A DNA stretch of 64,000 bases. Origin: an uncultured Collinsella sp. (GTDB lineage: Bacteria > Actinomycetota > Coriobacteriia > Coriobacteriales > Coriobacteriaceae). Positions 45,911 to 53,497 of the stretch are shown here, one piece after another. The position numbers and the translations under genes were made by a program. The stretch spans positions 73,140-137,139 of the forward strand of contig CAUGTZ010000003.1 of the NCBI GenBank assembly GCA_959602645.1. The letters run 5' to 3'. Position 1 is the first letter of the stretch. Every line of letters starts with the position of its first letter. A model generated the notes under the pieces. It was not told the DNA's origin. It saw nothing but the letters and a program-made list of their open reading frames with translations, and did no database searches.

Positions 45911-46599
45911 ATCAGCTCCAGTACACCCAAGATAACCGGTTGATGAAGCAGGTAGAACGGCAGTGCATGGCGTCCGAGGCTTGCGAGCGCCGGGATGGGA
46001 TTTTCATAGGCCCATGCTGGCGCTTTACGGTTTGCTTTTTGTACCGTGCGGGCGGCAAAGAAGCCTGTGAGGTACATAAATAAGAATGGTATGAGCGGAT
46101 AGTAATCACCGGAGACGAAGTCTGGACTTGGGAAACCCAGCCAAGCTAGATAGGGGATAGGGTAGACCGCTTTAGGAATGCTCCAGGTACAGGCAAAGAG
46201 TATGAGGCAAATCGATATACCCCATACCGCCGGCAACCTATCGAGAGCCGGGCGCGCGAGTGCAACAATGGCTGTGCATGCCGCCATGCAGAAAATGATG
46301 CCGAAGTTCACCGAGTCATCGACCGAGACGAGCGTCGTTGCGACCCATACAATTAAAGTGGCAACGGCATATTTGGCGGCACGCTTGATGTTGTTGCGCG
46401 AGAGAGTGCACATCCAGCCGGCAATAAACAAAAATACCCAACTGATGCTGGCGCGCCAGATGTCTTGGAAGATGGTCTGGGTAAACCAGGGCATCTTCCA
46501 ACCATATAGGTAGGCAAGGTCGTAGCAGGCATGAAATCCCGCCATCGACAGCATGGTAAACCCGCGAATGGTATCAAAGACCGTGATGCGTTTTTGCAT
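45895..46599 (-). CDS. DUF1624 (heparan-alpha-glucosaminide N-acetyltransferase-like) membrane protein
   Basis: Starts ITVFDTIRGFTMLSMAGFHA, typical of DUF1624 and acyltransferase-3-like membrane proteins, and has about six or seven predicted helices in 234 residues. The C-terminal SLGRHALPFYLLHQPVI is another landmark. Probably moves acyl groups across the membrane onto an unknown substrate. Its ATG shares one base with the lexA stop, so it is in an operon with lexA and may be SOS-induced. Confidence 0.75.
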   Translation of the reverse strand: MQKRITVFDTIRGFTMLSMAGFHACYDLAYLYGWKMPWFTQTIFQDIWRASISWVFLFIAGWMCTLSRNNIKRAAKYAVATLIVWVATTLVSVDDSVNFGIIFCMAACTAIVALARPALDRLPAVWGISICLILFACTWSIPKAVYPIPYLAWLGFPSPDFVSGDYYPLIPFLFMYLTGFFAARTVQKANRKAPAWAYENPIPALASLGRHALPFYLLHQPVILGVLELIYSVR

Positions 46600-47243
46600 T
46601 ACGAGAGCCGGCGCATCAAGCCGACGACCTTGCCCAGGATTGTGGGATTTGTCGCATAGATAGGCTCCATAGTGTCGTTTTCGGGCTGCAGGCGAACGCG
46701 TCCCTGTTCCTTATAGAACGTTTTGACTGTTGCGGAACCATCGATCATGGCCACGACAATCTCGCCATTCATGGCGCTCTTCTGCTCGCGGACGATGATG
46801 TAGTCGCCGTTATAGATACCGACGTTAATCATCGAATTGCCGTGGACCTCGAGGATAAAGGACCCCTGGTCCGTTGCGATCTCGGTTGGGATGGTAAAGG
46901 TGTCCTCGATATTCTGCTCGGCAAGAATAGGAATCCCTGCAGCGACACGGCCTACGAGAGGCAGCGATACGGTGCCGCGAGGCGCCGTGGGCTCATCGGA
47001 CTTTGAGATGGATACGGAAGATCCGTCCTCGTCAAAGAGCTCGAGGGCGCGAGGCTTGGTGGCGTCACGCTTGAGCAAGCCTCGCGCTTCGAGTGCGGAG
47101 AGATGCGCATGTACGGTGCTAGGGGAGGAAAGGCCCACAGCCGAAGCCATCTCGCGCACACTGGGCGGATAGCCCTTTTCCTGCTGATATTCCTTGATGA
47201 AGTCGTAAATTTGCTGCTGACGCTTGGTAATTTTGCGAGCCAT
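46599..47243 (-). CDS. lexA: SOS repressor LexA
   Basis: DNA-binding winged helix (residues 1-65: KRQQQIYDFIKEYQQEKGYP, PSVREMASAVGLSSPSTVH) and S24 self-cleaving domain with the A102-G103 cleavage bond (GRVAAGIPI), S137 (HGNSM) and K174. 214 residues. The start ATG at 47243 follows GAGAGGAA; an upstream in-frame ATG would add ten residues. Three LexA boxes lie in the shared upstream region, so it is autoregulated. Confidence 0.96.
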   Translation of the reverse strand: MARKITKRQQQIYDFIKEYQQEKGYPPSVREMASAVGLSSPSTVHAHLSALEARGLLKRDATKPRALELFDEDGSSVSISKSDEPTAPRGTVSLPLVGRVAAGIPILAEQNIEDTFTIPTEIATDQGSFILEVHGNSMINVGIYNGDYIIVREQKSAMNGEIVVAMIDGSATVKTFYKEQGRVRLQPENDTMEPIYATNPTILGKVVGLMRRLS

Positions 47244-47266
47244 CAGGGATTCCTCTCTACCCATAC

Positions 47267-47280
47267 CAAACAAATGTTCT
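47267..47280. promoter_or_regulatory. LexA box, weak
   Basis: CAAACAAATGTTCT departs from the CGAAC-N4-GTTCG consensus at two positions. It is closest to lexA, about 24 bases before its start. Confidence 0.5.
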
Positions 47281-47294
47281 ATTATTGCTTGACA

Positions 47295-47308
47295 GGAACA
47301 ACTGTTCG
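47295..47308. promoter_or_regulatory. LexA box, strong
   Basis: GGAACAACTGTTCG differs from the perfect consensus only at the first base. It is 28 bases from the next box, between divergent lexA and the LysM gene. Confidence 0.82.
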
Positions 47309-47322
47309 AAGATAATAATAAC

Positions 47323-47336
47323 CGAACACTCGTTCC
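47323..47336. promoter_or_regulatory. LexA box, strong
   Basis: CGAACACTCGTTCC differs from consensus only at the last base. It is nearest to the LysM gene and probably controls it. Confidence 0.82.
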
Positions 47337-47406
47337 CGCGCTAGACTTTTTTGTCCCCGCGGCTTGATAAAACAGTTCTCGTCAAAACAAACGAGAGGGG
47401 AACAGA

Positions 47407-47856
47407 ATGAACGCAGCGGATATGGTCCAGGGAAACCTTGCCCTTAAGCTCGAGGCGCCTGCCTCGCCTGCCTTCACGGTCGTGAAGGGTGGACGCTCTC
47501 ATTTTCAGGCCGTGGCCACTAAACCTGTTCGCACCCAGCGTGCAGCCGCTGCTTCGGCTCCTGTTGCCCTGAAGGCTTCGACGATTGTTGCTGTTGCTGT
47601 AGCAATTACCCTGTTCTTTGTGCTCGCCACGTCAGTTTTTTCTGCTCGTCAAGCATCGTATGCCGATTCCGTAGCCAACGTCACCTACGAGACGGTTCGT
47701 GTGCAGTCCGGCGATTCCCTATGGTCGCTTGCCCAGGAGCATCCCATCGATGGCCTTTCCACGCAGGAGACTTCCGACATGATTCGTAGTGTCAATCACC
47801 TCGATCGCGGCTCCCTTGATGCCGGTGCAGTTCTGAAAGTTCCGGCTCGTTCGTAA
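47407..47856 (+). CDS. LysM-domain membrane protein, probable SOS division inhibitor (YneA-like)
   Basis: 149 residues: a cytoplasmic N terminus of about 55 residues, one membrane helix (56-79), and an extracytoplasmic LysM domain (96-147, VQSGDSLWSLAQEH). This layout and the position divergent from lexA with LexA boxes between them match Bacillus YneA and analogous actinobacterial SOS division inhibitors. No sequence identity to YneA beyond LysM can be claimed by eye, so the function is inferred from architecture, context and regulation. Confidence 0.75.
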   Translation: MNAADMVQGNLALKLEAPASPAFTVVKGGRSHFQAVATKPVRTQRAAAASAPVALKASTIVAVAVAITLFFVLATSVFSARQASYADSVANVTYETVRVQSGDSLWSLAQEHPIDGLSTQETSDMIRSVNHLDRGSLDAGAVLKVPARS

Positions 47857-47907
47857 GATTTCCGCTCGGTCGCATGGTACCCTTGTTATCGTTTAGGAGG
47901 AGGTACC

Positions 47908-48351
47908 ATGCGCTGTCCCAAATGCGGCAAGGCACATACCCGCGTTGTCGATTCCCGCATGCAGGAGTCGAACAACACTATCAAGCGTCGTCGCGAATGC
48001 TGTTCGTGCAATTATCGTTTTACGACGTTCGAGCGCTGCGAAGATCCCATCGAGGTTATCAAATCCGACGGGTCTAAGCAGCGGTTCGATCGCAACAAGC
48101 TGCTGGTCGGCCTGATGCGCGCCACGATTAAGCGCGATATCGACACGAAAAAGCTCAACGAGATCATCGATGATATCGAGGTGGAGTTGCGTTCGCGTAC
48201 GCTGACGGCTGTTACGTCCCACGAACTGGGCGATATGGTGCTCAAGCGCCTGGCCAAGATCGACAAGGTGGCCTACATTCGCTTTGCCTCGGTCTATCGC
48301 GATTTCAAAGACGTCGACGAGTTTTTGCAAGAGCTCGACAAGCTAAGGTGA
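47908..48351 (+). CDS. nrdR: Transcriptional repressor NrdR
   Basis: Senses (d)ATP and represses ribonucleotide reductase genes. Zinc ribbon with C3, C6, and C31/C34 (MRCPKCGKAHTRVVDSR), then an ATP-cone (residues about 49-139). 147 residues. AGGAGGAGG precedes the ATG. No nrd genes are in the window. dut follows four bases later, giving a dNTP-control pair next to the SOS genes. Confidence 0.95.
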   Translation: MRCPKCGKAHTRVVDSRMQESNNTIKRRRECCSCNYRFTTFERCEDPIEVIKSDGSKQRFDRNKLLVGLMRATIKRDIDTKKLNEIIDDIEVELRSRTLTAVTSHELGDMVLKRLAKIDKVAYIRFASVYRDFKDVDEFLQELDKLR

Positions 48352-48355
48352 TTTC

Positions 48356-48799
48356 ATGTCCAACATTACCGTTAACATTAAGCGTCTCGATCCCACGGTC
48401 GAGCTTCCCAAATACGCACATCCCACGGATGCCGGCCTTGACCTCCGTGCCAACGAAGACTGCACCCTCAAGCCCTTTGAGCGCCGCTTGGTCTCCACTG
48501 GCTTGGCCATTGCGCTGCCCGATGGCTACGCCGGCTTTGTCCAGCCCCGCAGCGGTCTAGCCATTAAGCAGGGCCTGTCTATAGTCAACACGCCCGGTCT
48601 CATCGACGCCCACTATCGAGGAGAACTTAAGGTCATCCTCATCAACCTGGATCCCACCAACAATATCCAGATCAACAAAGGCGACCGCATCGCCCAACTC
48701 GTCATCCAAGAAGTCCCCACGGTCAATCTCGTAGAAGTAGAAGAACTAGACAAAACCGACCGAGGCAACGGAGGCTTCGGCTCCAGTGGCGTATCCTAG
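48356..48799 (+). CDS. dut: dUTP diphosphatase
   Basis: Trimeric dUTPase hydrolysing dUTP to dUMP. Motifs 1-5 are visible: TDAGLDLRA, PRSGLA, NTPGLIDAHYRGE, RIAQLVIQ and the C-terminal GNGGFGSSG arm. 147 residues. AAGGTGA precedes the ATG. It is followed by a 460-base convergent gap full of palindromic elements. Confidence 0.95.
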   Translation: MSNITVNIKRLDPTVELPKYAHPTDAGLDLRANEDCTLKPFERRLVSTGLAIALPDGYAGFVQPRSGLAIKQGLSIVNTPGLIDAHYRGELKVILINLDPTNNIQINKGDRIAQLVIQEVPTVNLVEVEELDKTDRGNGGFGSSGVS

Positions 48800-48816
48800 T
48801 CGTTTACGTACTGTCC

Positions 48817-48920
48817 GCTGACCGGCCCGACCCGCCTATATATCATCCCATGCTCAAACATTCTCGCTTCGCTGCGAAACTGCGCGTGGGACGATATATA
48901 GGCGGGTCGGGCCGGTCAGC
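48817..48920. repeat. Nested palindromic element, family 2, copy A
   Basis: Arms 48817-48844 and 48893-48920 are perfect 28-base inverted repeats, continued after one mismatch by TCCCA/TGGGA. The core 48851-48886, on the minus strand, starts CGCGCAGTTTCGCAGCGA and ends GAATGTTTGAGCA. The same core is found inverted in copy B with other arms. CGTTTACG occurs just outside on both sides (48801 and 48923), which could be a target duplication. It may also act as a terminator between convergent genes. Confidence 0.88.
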
Positions 48921-48999
48921 TGCGTTTACGCACTACAAGCTGCGCCGGATCCTCATATTAGAAGCTGCAAAGGTGAACCAAAGTAATTAATTGCAGTTA

Positions 49000-49038
49000 G
49001 CAGATGCGGCAAGGGGATTGATCCTTTGTCGCATCTGC
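49000..49038. terminator. Hairpin between palindromic elements A and B
   Basis: GCAGATGCG (49000-49008) pairs with CGCATCTGC (49030-49038), with an inner CAAGG/CCTTTG stem. It is unrelated in sequence to the elements on each side. It may be the original terminator serving dut or the convergent glycosyltransferase gene. Confidence 0.5.
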
Positions 49039-49078
49039 ATATCAGAAAGATTGATTATTGTTTTCAAGCGAGTAGACG

Positions 49079-49181
49079 CCCGCCCACCTCTCACACATAT
49101 CGTTCCACGCGCAGTTTCGCAGCGAGCGAAGCGAAGCGAGAATGTTTGAGCATGGAATGATATGTGTGAGAGGTGGGCGGG
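49079..49181. repeat. Nested palindromic element, family 2, copy B (inverted relative to A)
   Basis: Arms 49079-49101 and 49159-49181 are perfect 23-base inverted repeats, continued after one mismatch by TTCCA/TGGAA (49103-49107 and 49153-49157). Compared with copy A the pair TCCCA/TGGGA has become TTCCA/TGGAA, a compensated change. The core (49108-49152) equals the copy A core plus a 9-base GCGAAGCGA-type insertion. Confidence 0.88.
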
Positions 49182-49242
49182 AGGGATGCGAGCGCCCCGC
49201 GAGAATGTTTGAGCATGGAATGATATATGGGCGGCTCCCGCC
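49176..49242. repeat. Nested palindromic element, family 2, truncated copy C
   Basis: GCGAGAATGTTTGAGCATGG (49199-49218) repeats the right half of copy B in the same orientation, followed by AATGATAT and a new arm. GGCGGGAG (49176-49183, partly the end of copy B) pairs with CTCCCGCC (49235-49242). The left half of the core is missing, so this looks like a deletion remnant fused to copy B. Confidence 0.7.
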
Positions 49243-49259
49243 GAGCAGCGAACTTTCGG

Positions 49260-50561
49260 CTAGCGGATATGCGCAGGTTTTCCGCCCCAGTAGAAGCGGC
49301 AGAAGGCTCGTTTGCGCTTTTGGGGCTTGCCTGCAAGTTCCATGGTTGCGATGGCGATATCCTCGGCTGCGCGTGGACGGCGCAGCACTTCGCCGTTAAT
49401 GAGTAGCGCCTTGAGCGACTCGGGATGATCGTGGAGATGGCGAAGCGTCACGATGAGCTCGCGTGCGGTGGTGACATGCATGCTGGCACCCATGCCGGTG
49501 AGCATGGTGGTGTTGGCCTTTTCCTGGCCATAGGACTTGCCCAGTAGAATCATCGGCAGGTGTGCGCACAGGCATTCGGTAACAGTGAGTCCGCCCGATT
49601 TGAGAATTGCCAGGTCGCAGCCGTGCATGAGCGCTGCCATGTCATCGACATAGTCAAGAACCGTGACGTTCTCGAGTTTCATGGCGTCGAAGAGCGTTTT
49701 GAGGCGGGTGGCATATTCGGCATCCTTGCCCGGCAAAAAGACAAAGTGCATGTCCTCGAAACTGCGCAGGAAGGGTAGGGTGCGGTCCATCTCCGCGCGA
49801 AAGCGAACGTACGGTTGAGGCAAACTAGCGCCTGCCATCACCAACACAATGGTCTTGTCGGTGGGGAGATTGAACTTCTCGAGTTCTTCCTCGCGGTTGT
49901 AGTCCGTATCAAACCCGGCGCGAATGGGGATGCCCGTAATGCGGATCTTTGCCTCGGGAACCTTACGGGGTCGGAGTGTTTCGGCCATAAACTCGTTTGC
50001 CACGCAGAACAGGTCGGTGTCCTTATGGGGCCACCAACCCTCGACTTCGTAATCGGTCGGTACGCAAATGACGGGATAGTCGATGCCCGTAATGACGCGC
50101 GCGCCGACGGCGACGTTGGCTGCCGTGATATGTGTGGCTACCACGGCAATGGGCCTGCGAGTTCGAACGTAATCGTTAAATGCGGGGAACATGATGCGCG
50201 ACCATGCCGTGCCACCGCCCCAAAGCAGGTGTCCGGTAAGGGTATAACGCCAGGTCAAGTCATAGATTGGGCGCGTGGCGCCGGTAAACGAGGCGGCCGT
50301 TTTGTTGCCGTCGAATTTTATGCGTCCAAAATCAAGGATATCGAGCACTTCAATCTCAACATCCTCTGGGATGCCATTGGTGCCGCGGATGTGGTCGAAT
50401 GCCTGCGCAATCGCATTTGCGGCGGCCTTGTGGCCCGAGCCGACCGAGGCGTGCACGATAGTCACGAGAGGTTTTTGCTGAGCCAAGAGCGTGGTTTGTC
50501 CCGATTGGGGAGTGCTGTGCGTGAGCAGGGGAGCGTCATCGCTCGTCTGCGTCTGATCCAT
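49260..50561 (-). CDS. MGDG synthase/UgtP-like processive lipid glycosyltransferase
   Basis: GT-B fold, family 28-type. N-terminal acceptor domain begins VTIVHASVGSGHKAAANAIA, typical of MGDG synthase_N; the C-terminal nucleotide-sugar domain carries ILKSGGLTVTECLCAHLPMI and GKSYGQEKANT. 433 residues, no clear membrane helix, so a peripheral membrane enzyme adding sugar to diacylglycerol is likely, making glycolipids and lipoteichoic-type anchors. ATG at 50561 has GGGGAGA upstream. Sugar donor and product cannot be told from sequence. Confidence 0.8.
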   Translation of the reverse strand: MDQTQTSDDAPLLTHSTPQSGQTTLLAQQKPLVTIVHASVGSGHKAAANAIAQAFDHIRGTNGIPEDVEIEVLDILDFGRIKFDGNKTAASFTGATRPIYDLTWRYTLTGHLLWGGGTAWSRIMFPAFNDYVRTRRPIAVVATHITAANVAVGARVITGIDYPVICVPTDYEVEGWWPHKDTDLFCVANEFMAETLRPRKVPEAKIRITGIPIRAGFDTDYNREEELEKFNLPTDKTIVLVMAGASLPQPYVRFRAEMDRTLPFLRSFEDMHFVFLPGKDAEYATRLKTLFDAMKLENVTVLDYVDDMAALMHGCDLAILKSGGLTVTECLCAHLPMILLGKSYGQEKANTTMLTGMGASMHVTTARELIVTLRHLHDHPESLKALLINGEVLRRPRAAEDIAIATMELAGKPQKRKRAFCRFYWGGKPAHIR

Positions 50562-50678
50562 CGATATCTCCCCTTCATCTTTGTTTCACAGAGAATCATT
50601 GTAGTGCATGAGTGTCACGTTCGCATAAATTTGGGTATGAGCGCAAAGAACGCCAATCTTTCGACAGGAGGTCTTTTC

Positions 50679-51617
50679 ATGACTACTCATCAGCCGATCG
50701 ATGTTGCGATTATCGGCGGCGGGCCTGCGGGCTATGCTGCAGCCATTTACGCGGCGCGCGCCAACCTAACGACGACCGTGATTGAGCAAGGTATGTCGGG
50801 AGGACAGATCGCCACAACCAATGAGGTCGAGAACTATCCGGGCATTCCGCTCTTGAGTGGCGCCGAACTCGGCGAGCGGTTTCAGCAACATGCAGAGGGC
50901 CTGGGAGCACAGGTTGCATGGAGCATGGTTGCGGGTATCGATTACGATGCGGATGTGGCGCTGTTTACGGTGCATCACGATATGGGCGATACGCTGGCCT
51001 CGAGCGTTATCGCTTGCATGGGTGCCACGCCGCGATCTGCTGGTTTTGTTGGCGAGGATACGTATCGCGGTCGTGGCGTTTCTTATTGCGCGACGTGCGA
51101 TGGCATGTTCTTTCGCGGTAAACAGGTCTTTGTCATCGGTGGCGGTAATGCTGCCTGCGAGGAAGCCCTGTTCTTGTCAGAAATCGCCAGCAGCGTGAGC
51201 ATCGTCTTGCGCCGCGATCAGTTCCGTGCTCCCGATGGCGTAGTTCAAAAGGTGCTCGCAAAAGATAATATTTCAGTTAGGTACCAAACTAGTATTGTGG
51301 AACTTTCGGGCGAGGCCATGCCCACGACTATCACCTTTAAGGACAACGCTACGGGTGGCACTTATTCTGAGTCCTTTGATCCTGGTTCGTTTGGCATTTT
51401 TGTCTTTGCTGGCACGCAGCCCCATACTGAGCTTGTAGAGTATCTGGTAGATCTGGCGCCCGACGGCGGTATTGTGACCGACGAATCGATGGCCACCCGC
51501 ACGCCTGGCTTATTTGCTGCCGGCGATATCCGCTCCAAGCGTTTACGTCAAGTTGTGACCGCCGTTTCGGACGGAGCCATAGCGGCTACCAGCGCATACG
51601 CTTTCTTACGCGGATAA
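50679..51617 (+). CDS. trxB: Thioredoxin reductase
   Basis: FAD/NADPH flavoenzyme reducing thioredoxin. FAD motif IIGGGPAGYAAAIYAARA near the start, active-site C137-A-T-C140, NADPH motif VIGGGNAACEEALF, and C-terminal TPGLFAAGDIR. 312 residues. ATG 50679 has ACAGGAGG upstream; longer frames upstream run through the divergent promoter region of the glycosyltransferase and are rejected. Confidence 0.94.
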   Translation: MTTHQPIDVAIIGGGPAGYAAAIYAARANLTTTVIEQGMSGGQIATTNEVENYPGIPLLSGAELGERFQQHAEGLGAQVAWSMVAGIDYDADVALFTVHHDMGDTLASSVIACMGATPRSAGFVGEDTYRGRGVSYCATCDGMFFRGKQVFVIGGGNAACEEALFLSEIASSVSIVLRRDQFRAPDGVVQKVLAKDNISVRYQTSIVELSGEAMPTTITFKDNATGGTYSESFDPGSFGIFVFAGTQPHTELVEYLVDLAPDGGIVTDESMATRTPGLFAAGDIRSKRLRQVVTAVSDGAIAATSAYAFLRG

Positions 51618-51657
51618 GTACGATAATATATCTTATGTAAGGTTGTTATCTTCAAAC

Positions 51658-51700
51658 AAAGTGGTTGGGCAGTGCATCAATGTGCTGTCAAACCACTTTT
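51658..51700 (+). terminator. Intrinsic terminator after trxB
   Basis: AAAGTGGTT (51658-51666) pairs with AACCACTTT (51691-51699), extended inward by an imperfect CAG/CTG stem, and ends in TTTT. About 110 bases of A+T-rich promoter-like sequence follow before the next gene. Confidence 0.8.
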
Positions 51701-51771
51701 ACTTAACAGCTATGTGATATACAAAACTAGATGACCTAGAATACAATATAGATAACGAACGGAGGATCCTT

Positions 51772-52383
51772 ATGAACCACGTCAAACATGTTATCCCGAT
51801 GTCCGATACATCGGTCAGCATTAAGCCGGAGGATATTCAGCCGACGGTGCTGCCGGATGCATTTATTCAGTCCGATATGGTGGGTAAGCTCAACGCTTTG
51901 AGCCTGCCACGCTATGACCAGCTGCCCAACGTAACGCTCTATCGCGATCAGGTTATTGAATATGTTGCGCTGTGGATGGAGCCGCTTTCGATTTGCGTAG
52001 AGCAGCCCGTTATCACACCATCGATGATCAATAACTACGTGAAGGTCGGTCTCGTTCCTGCTCCGGTTAAAAAGCAGTATGGCCGTGAGCAGATTGCGCG
52101 TCTCATCGCCATTTGTATCTTTAAGCAGGTGCTGCCCATCGCTGCGGTTCAGGCACTCTTTAATATTCAGCGCTTGAGTTACGACGCTCCGACTGCTTTC
52201 GATTATGTAGTCGATCAACTTGAGGCATCGATTCGTGCGGCGTTTTCCGTCGAGCAGACTCCCGTGCCCGATACCGCCCATCAGGTCACGCGCGAGTCGC
52301 TGCTCGTGCGCAGTGCGGTATCGTCCTTCGTTTCGAAGGCATACCTGATGAGCTACCTTAAGTTTAATGGGTTTAATAGCTAA
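51772..52383 (+). CDS. DUF1836 domain protein
   Basis: 203 residues, soluble. The central part (about 75-165) matches the DUF1836 layout: PVITPSMINNYVKVGLVPAPVK resembles a MerR-like wing-helix (landmark shortened), then KKQYGREQIARLIAICIFKQ. Probably a DNA-binding regulator; the target is unknown. CGGAGGA precedes the ATG. Codons are ordinary for the window. It shares a bidirectional terminator with convergent degV. Confidence 0.72.
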   Translation: MNHVKHVIPMSDTSVSIKPEDIQPTVLPDAFIQSDMVGKLNALSLPRYDQLPNVTLYRDQVIEYVALWMEPLSICVEQPVITPSMINNYVKVGLVPAPVKKQYGREQIARLIAICIFKQVLPIAAVQALFNIQRLSYDAPTAFDYVVDQLEASIRAAFSVEQTPVPDTAHQVTRESLLVRSAVSSFVSKAYLMSYLKFNGFNS

Positions 52384-52395
52384 TCGAGGCATAAG

Positions 52396-52440
52396 ACGGG
52401 CGGGATAAAGAGCCATTGGCCCCTTATCCCGCCCGTGCGT
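52396..52440. terminator. Bidirectional terminator between DUF1836 gene and degV
   Basis: ACGGGCGGGATAA (52396-52408) pairs perfectly with TTATCCCGCCCGT (52424-52436). On the plus strand GCGTTTG follows. It serves the convergent gene pair. Confidence 0.75.
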
Positions 52441-52455
52441 TTGTCTAGTTGGAAA

Positions 52456-53322
52456 TTATCGGCCCGAAGCCACGCCCATGCCGTAGCCGATGATGAGGCC
52501 GTGCATCTCGGCATAGTATGAATCTAGCCCGTTACAGGGCATGATGATAGTCTTGGAGCCTGGCCAGCGCTCCGCAATTCGGCTGGCAAGTGCCTGGGCG
52601 CCTACCTCATTCTCGACGTGGTCGATAACGACCTCGCCGCCAGTAAAGCCTTCGGCCTCCATGGTGTCGACAATCTTGGTGAGCATCTTCTTTTCGCCGC
52701 GGGTGTGACCAACGAGTTCAATTTTGCCCGCTTCGCTCGCCGTGCCCAAAATGCGGATATTGAGCTTGTTAGCAATAACGCCGGCCGCCTTAGGGATACG
52801 TCCGGCCTTCGCAAGGTTTTCGTAATTGCACAAACTAAAGAGAATCTTGCTGTTCTGCTCCAAGCTATCGAAATAGGCGCAGGCGTCCTCAAAGGAGGTA
52901 TCTGGGTTGCTTGCAAGATAGCGGTCGAACAGCAGGAAGATCAAATCCATTTTGCCACCTGCGGCTCGCGAGTTAACCAAATGAATCTGACGGTCCGGCT
53001 CCTCGGCAAGCACCATGTCACGTGCGGTGGCCGCGGCATTGTAGCTTCCCGAGACTCCCTCGGAGATGGGCATGCAAATCGTCTTGTCGGCAAGCCTAAA
53101 GAGTTCGGTCCACTCGCCTACGCTCGGACAGGCGCTCGAAGAAGCGCTCGACTCCGCCTGCACGGCGCAATTGAGTTCGTGAACATCGAGCGTGAGGTCA
53201 TCGACGAACTCGCGCTCCCCCACTCGAATTTTGAGGGGTGCAAATGCAAAGGTGGTATGGGGCGCGGTCGGTTGCCAATCGCGGAGGTTGCAGCTCGAAT
53301 CGGAGATAAGTGCCCAGCTCAT
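52456..53322 (-). CDS. DegV family fatty-acid-binding protein
   Basis: DegV proteins bind fatty acids and hand them to FakA kinase for phospholipid synthesis. ALISDSSCNL at the start, ICMPISEGVSGSYNAA with the ligand-contacting segment, and ENLAKAGRIPKAAGVIA are typical. 288 residues. The start is ATG 53322, preceded by AAAGGAC. No fakA is seen next to it. Confidence 0.85.
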   Translation of the reverse strand: MSWALISDSSCNLRDWQPTAPHTTFAFAPLKIRVGEREFVDDLTLDVHELNCAVQAESSASSSACPSVGEWTELFRLADKTICMPISEGVSGSYNAAATARDMVLAEEPDRQIHLVNSRAAGGKMDLIFLLFDRYLASNPDTSFEDACAYFDSLEQNSKILFSLCNYENLAKAGRIPKAAGVIANKLNIRILGTASEAGKIELVGHTRGEKKMLTKIVDTMEAEGFTGGEVVIDHVENEVGAQALASRIAERWPGSKTIIMPCNGLDSYYAEMHGLIIGYGMGVASGR

Positions 53323-53432
53323 AGAGGGTCCTTTCTAGATGTTTCTCATTTATTATAGCCATCTTGCTTACCTTTGAAACGTGCATCTAGTATTGAAAAC
53401 TAGCTCATTGGGGTCATGTATGGAGCACGGTC

Positions 53433-53473
53433 ACAAATAAATGAACCTCGCAGCCCAAAGGCCACGAGGTTCA
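53433..53473 (-). terminator. Terminator after the NlpC/P60 gene
   Basis: Read on the minus strand TGAACCTCG (53473-53465) pairs with CGAGGTTCA (53450-53442), with an inner GGC/GCC stem, followed by TTTATTTG. Confidence 0.75.
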
Positions 53474-53497
53474 CATTCGTTTGCTATACAGAGTGAC

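Noticed and set aside
48817..49242. Repeats between dut and the glycosyltransferase as a CRISPR array
   Set aside because: Copies are inverted to each other, have self-complementary private arms, irregular spacing and no spacer-repeat periodicity; no cas genes are present.
49815..50678. Plus-strand N-terminal extension of trxB by 288 codons
   Set aside because: It runs antisense to the glycosyltransferase gene; TrxB has a standard N terminus and strong ribosome site at 50679.
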